Positions 21,690-32,370 of a stretch of DNA of 64,000 bases are shown here, in pieces. The notes under the pieces are model-generated. The model did no database searches. It was given only the letters and a program-made list of their open reading frames with translations, and was not told where the DNA came from. How positions within the stretch are numbered: the stretch's first letter is position 1; each line of letters opens with the position of its first letter. The DNA comes from Tolypocladium sp. Sup5 PDA-1 (lineage: Eukaryota; Ascomycota; Sordariomycetes; Hypocreales; Ophiocordycipitaceae), in the NCBI GenBank assembly GCA_000750105.3, contig JPHH03000003.1:186001-250000 (forward strand), written 5' to 3'. The translations under genes and the position numbers were made by a program.

Positions 21690-22870
21690 AAAGGACTTCT
21701 AGAGGTTTTATAAGGACTAGTTAATCGGCAGACTTAGCGACCATACTACTACTAATACGCTTCGGGCGCGTGCGAAGTAATTTAATACTAGATTTAATCG
21801 ATATACGGGGAACGAAGTTAGCGGCGAGGACATTAACGAGATTAACTACGTAGGTAGCTTAAAGCATTACTCGTTTCTTAGGCTTATAGAGTAGAATAGT
21901 GGTTAAAATATGTTCTCCCGTATAAGAAGGGAAGCGGCGTGAAAGATATTAAGATGCCAAAGTTCAACTATAAGCCTAATAACTTAGATCGGAATCTTAA
22001 GGCCCTCTAGCTTCGCAGACACCTTAGCTTTACCTATGAGAGGACTAGGTTCTAGTTTTATTTCTTACTTCTCCTATTCTACTATAGCGGAGCCCGCAAA
22101 GGCACTCTTTTCACGGCTAGGATAAAGTATAAGGTAAGCGTTGCTCTTCTTACGTATATCCCCGGGGCGCTAACTTTAAAGGATATCTAACTTATTCTGC
22201 GGCAAACCCTAGGAGGGGAACTAGAGTTCTTCTTTAAACTAGATAAGCGGACCGTTAAGAATAACAAAGATCTAGAGAATACGAAGTAAGTACACGATAA
22301 TTAATATAGATCTATAGCTAGCGCGATATATAGATTTAGTATCACCGGCAAAGAGCACTACTTGCTCTATTATAATACTATCTTTTTCCTTCTATAACTT
22401 GCTATCGCCGACGGCGCCTTAGACCGCGAATTCTTTATCGCTATTATATAAGGCAAGGGTAACGGACCCATTCCCTAGCATAACGCCTAGAAGGAAGTCC
22501 ATATCTACTAGGCTATCAATCGATAAGGGGTAGTTCTTCCTACGAGCCCTATAGGCAGCGACGTCTTCTTAACTACGTTTAAGCGTATATTCTTGCTAGA
22601 GTATATCCTTACTCGTAGCTCTATATATACTATTCGACGAGAACTTAGTAAATAACTCGATATTAGTTAGTATTGCTATTTCTATATATCCCCTGCTAGT
22701 TTCTAACTACTATTTAGAGCGGTATACTAAGACTAAGCGATCGTAGTATATCTTATATAAAGATCCTCGAATCTTTAGCATAAGCTATATTACGTTCGTC
22801 TCCTCTTATAATAGTTTTGCGGCTTTTATATAAGAGAAGCTAGACTATACCGTTATCAAGCTCAAAGTCA
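21690..22870 (+). pseudogene. AT-rich, RIP-like repeat relic with a stop-ridden coding frame
   Basis: Composition changes abruptly from GC-rich to TA-rich, with TA, CTA and TTA very frequent. The plus frame beginning at 21945 still reads like protein for at least 700 nt (runs such as RRHLSFTYER, IADGALDREFF, GSDVFLTTFKR) but is cut by about 17 stops, all TAA or TAG and none TGA. C-to-T change at CpA turns CAA and CAG into TAA and TAG, so the pattern fits repeat-induced point mutation of a multicopy element. Length and context suggest a fragment of a transposon protein, but I cannot place it in a family. No terminal repeats were found by eye. It separates the LaeA-like gene from the O-methyltransferase. 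Confidence 0.65.
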
Positions 22871-22957
22871 GGCCAGCATTGAGCAGGGCAGACTGTCAGG
22901 GCACCGACACTCCACAGCCTTACCATTGCAACTCACAATCGCCAACAAACAGTCGCA

Positions 22958-23092
22958 TGTTGCCCAAGATTCGGATCAAGCTGAAATGCAGATCGGGAAA
23001 GAGAACCAGTGGGTCAGATCAGGACGTTAGAAGCAATGACAACGACGAACAGCCTCGTAAGAAGCGGAGGGTGTTGTTGAGGACGAGATAGA
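22958..23092 (+). CDS. short basic ORF, possible fragment of a hypothetical protein
   Basis: The ATG at 22958 opens a 44-residue reading frame starting MLPKIRIKLKCRSGKR and ending with a basic cluster PRKKRRVLLRTR that resembles a nuclear localisation signal. It is also in frame with an upstream ATG at 22879. It directly follows the RIP-like relic. Short length and isolation make it doubtful: it may be the remnant of a longer gene lost with the repeat insertion. Confidence 0.2.
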
Positions 23093-23241
23093 TCATAGAC
23101 CACCTCGCAATGAAAGCTGGTCTTTTATTCACAGATAGGCGTACAATATGCGGTTTTGTACTAAAGAGGGACCCCGAGCCACGCCGGAATTGTGTCTCTA
23201 CTCGTAGGCGACCGAGCAATCCTAGCATCCCTATTGTCAGA

Positions 23242-23550
23242 CTAGGGACATGTTATTACTTTCTCAGCTCCGTATTTCTTCGGCTGATGCTGAGTGCTTT
23301 TCTCTTCTGTTTCCCACTTCCTGCCCAGTTCATGGTTCAGAGGTGGAAGTAGAAGCGCGAAAAGGCGATCGCGAAGGGATTTGTATGGCTTGTAGGGGAT
23401 GACGGTAATCCGAATTGATATAGTTGTTGACGCTAGAGGTGGAACGGCAGGGTAGTCCAGGATATCAAGGAAAGGAGAGGATATGTCGGCCGTGTAGAGG
23501 TGCACGCATTCATTGTCTTCGGAGGAGACCAGCACTCGAGGCTCTATTCT
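23242..23550 (-). pseudogene. coding-like fragment of a fungal hypothetical protein
   Basis: The minus-strand frame reads an acidic start (VLVSSEDNECVHLYTADI), then SSPFLDILDYPAVPP and a conserved-looking IPYKPYKSLRDRLFALLLP. The phrase looks like real protein rather than chance, and tails of this kind occur in fungal proteins of unknown function, but no upstream exon with a start or recognisable domain was found. It may be a truncated gene next to the relic, or chance. Confidence 0.25.
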
Positions 23551-25030
23551 GGGTGAGGTGCAGGTTGTAGAAATCAAGCTACAGTTTTGGACATACTCGT
23601 AGGGGGGTGATGAGCCCGTGCATGGGAGCATGGATGGGCCGCGAGCTCACCCACAGGCTACAGCCACGCGGGGGCGTTTTTGGCGTTGGCGCCGCCGATC
23701 CCTGTCGATGCCGCTGCCCCTCCAGGCCCCTCCCCTCCCGTTGACGTTTCTACCCTTCACCTCTGGGGTTTTACATCGTGGCCAGCACTGTGAGCACATG
23801 CTCACTTCTATCCGTACCGTACACGTGCCGAGAACAGACGAGTACAGACGCCGCGTTGGCTCTGGCCGCTGCACACCTAGGCTGGAAGTCAACCAGCCCA
23901 AGGCACCTTGGTCCAGCCCCAGAAAAGGACGAAGCTCCCCGCCGGGCTTCCACCCGTTGGAAACATGCGCAGCTGCGCCGCTGCAGGCTCTGCAGCAAAG
24001 AGACAACAAGGCCAACGTGCCAGGGCAGCCGCACAACAACAGCATGTGGGACGACGGGCTTTGACCTTTTTGCTGTCGAATCCTTGCCTCTTCCCGCATG
24101 TGGGAGCGACGGTTACGCAAACACGACGAGCCGACAGCGACCGCTGCCATCAGCCCATTGGGTGACAGGCTGACAGCAGCCAGCCCTTGCTCTACCTACG
24201 CCTGGCGGGGAGGCACCTCATGCATCCAGGGAACCAAGGGACCAAGGAACCAAGGAACACCAAAGCAGAGCATGAGCAAGCATGGGCAACCAGACATGCG
24301 CTGCGACGCAACCTGTCATGCTCCGTCCTCATCCGTGGACGTTTCTGCCAACCTTTGCCCAGACACGCCGTCGTGGAGTTGCGTCCGACTGGCGAGGTTG
24401 CCGAATACCACCTCAACAACAAGGAAGTGATCACCAGCAGGACCCTCTTCTGTCCAACTCTGGCGAATATTTGCAAGGTTGGTTACTGGTTGGGTGGGCG
24501 TCGGCTGGCGGCCGTTTACTAATTACGCTGCGGTTGCAATTTACGAGTGTAAACCGCTCCTTTACGTGGCTCGAACCCAACAGGGCCCGGCTGTTCAATG
24601 CTTCGCAACTGCTCCATACCTGTCTGTACCTTATCCTGCCTTGCTTGCAATTACAAGCCTGCCTCGTCCCGCGGCCTTCCCCATCCTCAGCGTTCGCTGG
24701 CGTTCAGCCGCTGCAGTAGCCTCGAGTCTAGTGGCTTGTTGCCAGCAATCGCAGTGTCTCGACAGCCTAGATGAGACCTCGACGGACACCCGTGATGAGC
24801 GTTCCGGCTGACGGTTCGCTGGATGATCATGGATGAGTTGTGACCCCGCTCCTCGGGTGCTTGCTGGATGCCCATGTGCGCACTGCCAACCCACGAACAC
24901 ACCAAGTGCCCACCCTCGCTCGACCAGCAAGTCGTCGTTCTCTTTCCTCCCCCAGCAACGCATACTCATTCCCCTTACGCCCTCGGCCTCGTCCTCATTT
25001 GTCCAGCTCCAACTGCGAGCCTCTTCCCAC

Positions 25031-26902
25031 ATGGCGGCGGCGCTCCCGACCAAGAGCCAGGTCGACGAGGCCCTCAATGACCTGGCCGAGGCCGCCAAGT
25101 CGTACTCGGATGCCCCCGACCTCGCCGGATATGCCTCGCGGGTCGAGGTCATTGCGCGCGCAAAGAGCCTGATCCGCTCCGTCGTGTCACCGGACATGAT
25201 GCCAAACTACCATGGCCTCAATGTACGCTGCCGCTCTCTCATTAGTTACCAGCTTGCCATGCATTGCCTTGCTTGTTCACTATTCCCTCGCCCCTGCGTC
25301 CCGCTCCTCAATTGATCCCTCATGGCCCCTGCGTACGCGGTTGTTTCGCGAGAAGCAAGTGGCCATGTAGGGAGATGAGACGAGTACGAATAGTTGAGCA
25401 TGCATTGGAGAATGAAGGCTAATCTACGCCGTGCCGACGCGCACGCATTAGATTGCCGAACTCATCGCCATCCGCACCTTCATCAAGCTCAAGGTTTTGG
25501 ACGCCATTCCGCGAGAAGGGTCCATCTCCCTCGAGGACCTGTCCAACGAGACGGGAGTTCAAGATTCCCTTTTAGGTATGTTGGGAGCTCCCGTCCCGTC
25601 ACCAGCACGCGTTTCCGTTTTGAGCGCGCGCTGTTGGTCGTTGGGTCGTTGTGACAGGGCTGCATTAACAGCGGGAACCTGCAGAGCGGATGACCCGAGT
25701 ACTCGGTACGTGCGTCACACGGCGCCTGCCTCAAGGCCACACCCGCACTGTGGCATCGTGAAGCCACTTACAGCTACCTTGCATGAGTGCTGCAGATATG
25801 TAAGTTGTGCACTAAGGACAGCAAAACGCTGACAGTGTTGTTGGCGCGCAGTTGCATCCGGCTTCCTCGACCAGACGCGCCAGGATGGAGGCGACTACAT
25901 GCACACCAAGTTCTCGCGGGCCTATCTCTTGGATGAGCCGGGTCCAGGCCATCTCTTTCTAGCCATGTAAGTCCTCCTCGGCCGATTGCCAATGAATAAC
26001 TCTCCAAGCCCGGCCACTCACGATGCCGCGCAGGTACGACGAGTGGTTCAAAAAGATGCACAACTTTGACGACTACCTCGCCGAAAAGGGCCAGCTGCAG
26101 CACGCCAGGGAGCCCGACCATCCCCTCCACAACCCCTACACCTTCTACCACAAGCAAGAAGGCACGCCCGTCTGGGCCATCATGAGCCAGGACCCGGAGC
26201 GCTTCCAGACCTTCCAGACGGGCATGGCGGGCATCGACCTGGCCATCCCCGTCGTCGGCCACTTCGACTTTGATTCCTTGCGAAACACGCCAGAGCAGGC
26301 ATCGGAGAAGCGCGTCCAGCTCGTCGATGTCGGCGGCGGCCACGGCGCGGTGCTGAAGAAGATTCTCGACACCCACAAGGATGCCCTGGTTCCCGCCACC
26401 TGCGTCCTCGAGGACCGACCCGAGGTCATCCAGCTGTCCAAGACAAACGGCATCCTGCCCGACGACGTCCAGCGCCTCGAACATGATTTCATGACGGAAC
26501 AGCCCGTCAAAGGTCAGTCTCGCCCGAAAAGCATCGTTTCCTTCATTCCCCACGAGCTGACCATGTTCTCCCTGCTCCGAAGGCGCCAAGGCCTACTTCA
26601 TGCGCATGATCCTCCACGACTACGCCGACGCCGTGGGCGTGCAGGTCCTCACCCGCCTGGCCGCCGCGATGGCACCCGACTCGCGGGTGCTCATCTGCGA
26701 GATGGTGATCCCGTCGCGGGTCAACGAGGCCGACTTCCCGGCCGCCGTCTTGGACCAGGCCGTCATGACCATGGGCGGCAAGGAGCGCACGGAGCAGGGC
26801 TTTGCCAAGATGTTCGAGGCAGCCGGTCTCGAGCTCGTAAAAGTATGGCGAGTGCCAGGAGTGCCGGGAGGCTGCGTCGAGGGTCGGTTGAAGCAGCAAT
26901 AA
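25031..26902 (+). CDS. O-methyltransferase (class I SAM, COMT/sterigmatocystin-OMT type)
   Basis: Six exons (25031-25222, 25452-25575, 25685-25705, 25852-25966, 26034-26512, 26583-26902) join to 416 aa. The third exon is only 21 nt (residues about 106-112, ERMTRVL) but is needed for frame and for the winged-helix domain. That N-terminal dimerisation domain spans about 60-150. The SAM-binding motif is LVDVGGGHGAVLKKIL, and the general base is His322 in ILHDYAD, as in plant COMT-like and fungal polyketide O-methyltransferases. Enzymes of this type methylate phenolic or carboxylic oxygens of secondary metabolites in the cytosol. The first intron is 229 nt, long for a fungus. The substrate is unknown. 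It lies near a second methyltransferase and an FAD monooxygenase, across the RIP-like relic. Confidence 0.88.
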
Positions 26903-27280
26903 CAGCGGGCCGGCAGACAGGACCGGACCGACAAGCAACGACGAGTAATTAACGCAAGGAACCACGAAGCAACATATTCGCATGCAAAGGCGCCGTGGGA
27001 GGCATTTGCTGCTGTTTCTTTTTTGACATTGCATGAGATGTGACGACGTGTGTAATCTGGCTAATTCATAGCTCATGAGGCGATGCCCTTTTGTTCCAAC
27101 TTGATCTATTTGTAGGTTTTCCACACATGAATATTGAACACCCCGCACGGTATTATATTGCGGCCCAACGATGACGTCTGAAGTCATGTTGTAGCTCACC
27201 AACAAGTTGTGCAAATTGAAGCCCCCTTTGCTTTCGAGATGCAGCATCAGATCATTGACGCTCGTGCCCTCCACATGCAT
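26903..27280. other. convergent intergenic spacer
   Basis: This holds the 3' ends of the O-methyltransferase (plus) and GLTP (minus) genes. Nothing else is recognised. Confidence 0.5.
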
Positions 27281-28106
27281 TTACCACTTGGCGTCCTTGG
27301 TGTCGAGGAAACCCTTGAGGATACCGACAATATTCTCCAGGGCGCGGAGGTACACCGTCAGCTCAGCCTTGACCTGTTCCGGGTTCGATCCGAGCTTGGC
27401 GTAGAAGTCCTTGCGGTAGGGGCAGGCGCTCATGGCGGCGCTGAAGACGGGCTTGACGAGGAAGCTGTGGTGGGGCTTGAGGGTCTGGCCGTAGGCGCCG
27501 CGGAACGAGTCGGCGAGCTCCTCGGAGGTATTGGCCACGTTCTGGCTGAGGGCGATGCACGTGAAGTCGAGGCCTCTGTTTACAGTGTGTTAGCTATAGT
27601 TGGCGGAGGAGGAGCAGGTGTTTGCTGGCAACGTACCGTACCAGCCACAACAGGCCCTCGGTGGCCGTGTGCTTCTTGGTCTTGAGCTCGTTTCGGCAGA
27701 GGTCCTGGATGTTCTCCGACTCGGCGGGGGCGGCGAGCTGGCGATCGCGGAGTTTCTGCGAGGCGGGCAAGTCAGCGCCTGTTATACACGCGGCCGATTG
27801 ACGGCGCTGTGCCGTGCTAGACGACGAACCTTGACGTTGCCCAGCATGTCGGACTTGACGGGGGAAAAGGCCACGGAGCCGATGGCATCTACACAACGAA
27901 ACGCAGTTAGAGCTTGTACACAACAACGAGGACAGGGTCGCATTGGTAGCTGGCTAACCAAAGATGGTCGTCAGAGACTCGGCCGCGTCGAGGAACTCCG
28001 TCGTGGCCACAGCATTCCCCCTGTCGGCGTCGAGGGGCACGTCGACAAAGGACTGCCGGAAGGTCTGCACGATGGTGCCGCCGGGGGGGATCTGAGGAGC
28101 AGACAT
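27281..28106 (-). CDS. glycolipid transfer protein, HET-C2 type
   Basis: Exons 28106-27959, 27888-27830, 27755-27637 and 27575-27281 give 206 aa, close to the 208 aa of Podospora HET-C2. The GLTP signature that grips the sugar headgroup is present: Asp63, Asn67 and Lys70 with the D-x3-N-x2-K spacing, Trp106 in EGLLWLVRGLDF, and a His at 144/145 in KPHHSF. GLTP proteins move glycosphingolipids such as glucosylceramide between membranes from the cytosolic side. In Podospora the orthologous locus het-c also controls vegetative incompatibility. No signal peptide is present, as expected. Whether this is an incompatibility gene here cannot be told from one allele. Confidence 0.92.
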
Positions 28107-29582
28107 GATGGCTGGGGGTTGATCTAGAGGAACAACTTGTAGAGGGAAGATGAATTGATGGAGAAGCAAAGAGGAGCCACGTCGACAGCGTGCTCGTGGC
28201 GGTCAGGCAAGCTGGGCTGGCGAAGCAATGTAGTGGAGAAAGGGAGGGAGGGAGACGGTCCGGAGCGGGGCTCGGCGGTTTGGAAACGAGGGGGGTCCAG
28301 GCCAGTCCAGTCCACCAAGGGGATTGTAGCGACTGATTGATGGCGAGCTCAGGAGCAGAGGTACCTTAGGTACCTTACCTTACCCGACGTACCCGCCTGA
28401 CAGCCCACATCTCAGCGATATCAGGGGCTCCTTGAATGGAGAAGTCAGGAGTTGCTCGTCCACATTGGCTGATCATGTGACCTCTGTCACCAGCAGAGCA
28501 CCTGACAGGCAGGGTTCGGTGCAGCCTTCTGGCTGCAGGTTGCTTGCAATGATGCTTGTTGAAACCAAAAGACCTATAAAAAGAAAATGGACAATGCCCT
28601 TGTTCTTTTGTGCAACAGCCACGTGCTGCGGATGCGCATTCATGTCTGTGCAGCGTGGACGGACAGGTGTCGGGGATGCTTCGGATGCGAAGTACAACGA
28701 GGGCATCAGAAGGTGTCAATATTGGCTTTGCTGGGGAAGCTTGGGGGCAAATCCAATCGCCCCAAGATGTCCATTGGCAGCCAAGGCCGCCATTGCAGTC
28801 ACGGCTACATCTCCTCTTTGCCTCATAAAGATTGCTTGTATGCCTTTTGTTGTTGATCATACGGCTGGCAGTTTGGAGCTCACTGTGTTGGCGGTGCAAC
28901 CGAATGACGTCAGTCAGGCAAGTCAGGGCACCCCTCCCCCTCCAAGCTTCCAAGCTTTGCTCCAGGGAATCTCGCGGGGAAGCTCAGATCATCAGATGCT
29001 GGCAGGCAGCAACCCAGCAAAATTGGGAGCACGAGACTGCTCGTGTTGGATCCTCATGCAGCTTGCCAGATTGTTATTAGTATTAGATGTCGTTCGAGGT
29101 CGCCTGATCTACTCGTAGCAATCGACAGATGTAAACGGCCAGCGTCAATTACGTAGACGCACCGTGGTCGCGTCACTGGGCAGCTGGAGCCCGTGTTATT
29201 TTCAGCTCCATCGGATGGAGCCCTAGCACCCCACTCCCTCCTTCAAGTCACGTCCCCCTTGAACAAGCTTACTTGCAAAGTTAATTGGGTGATTCCTCGT
29301 GAAACGCTCCCGTCCTTGGTTTTCTTCCTTTGCCTATGACATCGTGTCCCGTGATCCCTTCACGAGCCTCAATCCACTCTGTCCCTTCCATCATCCTCTT
29401 GCCAGACGTGCCTGAGCTCTTCTGTTGACAGCTACTGCCTCCGCCATCTCCGCCTGTACCGCGTCTGTCTCGTTACTCTACTTGTCTTGGAATGAGGCTC
29501 ACCTGCTTGTCGCTGTAGCTTTACCGTATCCTTGCCCTCGCCTCCTTACCTACCTAGCCTGCATTCATTGCGCCGCATCGCC
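28107..29582. other. divergent intergenic region, no gene seen
   Basis: Lies between the GLTP start (minus) and the phospholipase D start (plus). ORFs at 28432-29118 (plus) and 28375-28953 (minus) overlap each other and look random. Confidence 0.45.
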
Positions 29583-32370
29583 ATGTCTGGGGCAAAAGAT
29601 GATGGCAGCGGCAGCAGCCAGGGCGGCTTCTCTGGCTTCATGGATGGCCTGAAAGACAAGCTCCACGACACGAAGCTCCACGATGCCAAGGTGCAGCTCA
29701 TCCACAAAAAGTCGGTTCTGCCCGTATTCTTCATCGCATTGAACCGTCTCGGTACTAACGCTTCAACCTCGCAGGCACCAGATTGGCAAGCTGGGCAACT
29801 TGGTGAGCATCTTTCCGCCACCGACTTTGGCTGCCAACCTAACATCTTGTGTCCTTAGTTCAACAAGGACCATCGCCATGACGAGGAGCATGAGCAGCGC
29901 TGTGACGAAAAGAGGACCAAAATCTGCCAGTCGCACCGCTTCGAATCATACTTCCCGGAGCGCGAAGGCAACCTCATCAAATGGTACGTTGATGGCGTTG
30001 ACTACTTCTGGGCCGTGTCGGTAGCCCTGGAGCAAGCAACCGAGTCCATCTACATCGCCGACTGGTGGCTTTCGCCAGAACTCTTCCTGCGACGCCCGCC
30101 CTACCACAGGCAGGAATATCGACTGGACCAGATCATCAAGCGAAAGGCGGAGGCGGGAGTCAAGATCTACGTCATGGTCTACAAGGAAGTCGAGGCCGCC
30201 TTGACGTGCAACTCGCTCCACACCAAACGCGCTCTCCGAGATCTCTGCCCAGAAGGCTCTCCCGGCCATGGCAACATCCGCTTCATGAGGCACCCGGACC
30301 ACAACGTCTTCGAGAATGCCGCCGACATGACCATGTACTGGGCGCATCACGAAAAGTTCATCGTCATTGACTATGCCATGGCTTTCATCGGCGGGTTGGA
30401 TCTTTGCTTTGGTCGATGGGATGCTCGACAGCATCCGCTGTCCGATGTGCACCCTGAAGGCGTCTCAGAGGAGATCTGGCCGGGACAGGACTTCAACAAT
30501 AACCGCATCATGGATTTTCAGAAGGTGCAGGATTGGCAGCAGAACGAGCTGAGCAAGGCCGAGTACGGCCGCATGCCGTGGCACGATGTGGCCATGGCCG
30601 TCATTGGGCCTTGTGTCTACGACATTGCCGAGCACTTCGTGCTGCGGTGGAACTTTATCAAGCGGGACAAGTACAAGCGCGATGAGCGATTCGATTGGAT
30701 CGTGCTGGAAGGCCGCGACGGAGACGACGAGGACCTAGTTGGCGTCCAGCGCCCCAAGCATCCCGTTGGTGAATATGTCAAGCATCCGTTATCGCCACTG
30801 AGCACCAAGAATCTTGACAACCGGGGAACCGTCCACGCTCAAATTGTTCGATCGAGCGCCGACTGGTCCAGTGGAATCCTGAAGGACCAATCGATCCAGA
30901 ACGCCTACGCCGAGGTCATCCGCAATGCGGAGCACTATGTCTACATCGAGAACCAGTTCTTTATTACTGCCACGGGTGAAGAGCAGGCTCCCATTCACAA
31001 CACCATTGGGAAGGCCATGGTGGATGCGGTAGTCCGGGCGGGCAAGGAAGGTCGCAAGTTCCGCATCATTGTCATCATCCCGGCCATCCCCGGCTTTGCT
31101 GGTGATCTTCGAGACAACGCGGCATCAGGCACCAGAGCCATCATGGACTATCAATACAAGTCGATATGTCGCGGCGAGCATTCGATTTTCGAGCAGGTCA
31201 AGGCTCAGGGGGTTGATCCGACTCAGCACATTTTCTTCTTCAACCTCAGATCCTACGATCGCTTGAACAAGACACATGCCATCTGCGAGGCTGAGAAGAA
31301 GACAGGTATCAGCTACCAGCAGGTCCAGCGAGCTGAAGCCGAGGAGATTATGGCCGAAGGAGTGCACGGATACGAGGATGATAGCTCAGGTGACGACGAC
31401 GACAAGAGCAACAGGTTCCACTTGGGAAGAGGAAAATACAAGAAGCCTGAGGAGAGGCCTGTGTCGGAACAAGAGGCAGCCAAGGACGCGACTCAAGCCA
31501 AGGAGATTTTTGAACAGGCAAAGCCTGACGAGAAGGTAACTTCGGCCGCCACGGTTGCCCACCATGCTATGAGCGGCCAGGGATCCCTCCAGGACGAGCC
31601 ATGGGACACCCACGCAGACCCAGAATCCGAGATACAAAACTGGATCCAGGAAGAACTGTACGTCCACGCCAAGCTGCTCATCGCCGATGATCGCGTCGTG
31701 ATCTGCGGATCGAGCAATCTCAACGATCGGAGCCAGTTGGGTGACCACGATAGCGAACTCAGCATCGTCATGGAGGACACCAAGAGGATCCCGAGCACCA
31801 TGGACGGCAAGCCATTCGAGGTCGGCTACCATGCGGCGACCCTTAGGCGATTTCTCTGGCGAGAGCACATGGGCCTCCTCCCGCCACAGCATCTCGATGC
31901 CAAGGACGACATCAACGCTCAGCCTCCGAGTGTGAACCCCGAAAACGACATCTTCGACAAGGATGAGAGCTACAAGTTTGTCGAGGATCCCATGAGCGAC
32001 GAACTCTGGTCCATGTGGACTGGCAATGCGGACAAGAATACCAATCTGTTTCGACACTTGTTCCACGCAGACCCAGACGACCACAGTATGTCTACATCCC
32101 GTCCCTTTCACTGTTTATTTTCATTGTCAGAATAACCTGCTTACGAGCCATGCAGTCAAAACGTTTGAGGACTACGATAGGTACCTCCCACCCCGAGGTG
32201 TCAGGGCCGGTCATATTTACGACCAGTTCATGCCTCCTGAGGATGCACGCGAGAAGCTCGACCAGATCAAGGGGCACTTGGTGTGGATGCCGATGGCGTT
32301 CCTGGAGGGCGCTGAGATGGCTGAACGAGGCCTTCAGGTCAACTCTTGGACCGAGAGTGTGTATACCTAG
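29583..32370 (+). CDS. phospholipase D (HKD superfamily)
   Basis: Exons 29583-29710, 29775-29802, 29859-32085 and 32156-32370 give 865 aa. The second exon is only 28 nt and encodes KHQIGKLGNL across its junctions. The first donor is GTCGGT, which is weak, but the join is the one that keeps frame. Two HxKxxxxD motifs are present: HEKFIVID (His216, Lys218, Asp223) followed by GGLDLCFGRWD, and HAKLLIAD (His655, Lys657, Asp662) followed by GSSNLNDRS. Phospholipase D hydrolyses phosphatidylcholine to phosphatidic acid. No PX or PH domain is seen, unlike yeast Spo14, so this is the shorter fungal PLD form. The region between the motifs holds an acidic, charged insert (about 500-610). Confidence 0.93.

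Larger units (their letters stand above)
22871..25030. other. mostly non-coding, with two weak coding-like fragments
   Basis: Normal GC content returns here. Apart from the fragments at 22958-23092 and 23242-23550 I see only overlapping short ORFs. The right end is the promoter and leader of the O-methyltransferase gene. Confidence 0.4.

Noticed and set aside
27380..27400. tRNA B-box-like GGTTCGATCC
   Set aside because: It lies inside the GLTP coding exon, has no matching A box and cannot fold as a tRNA.
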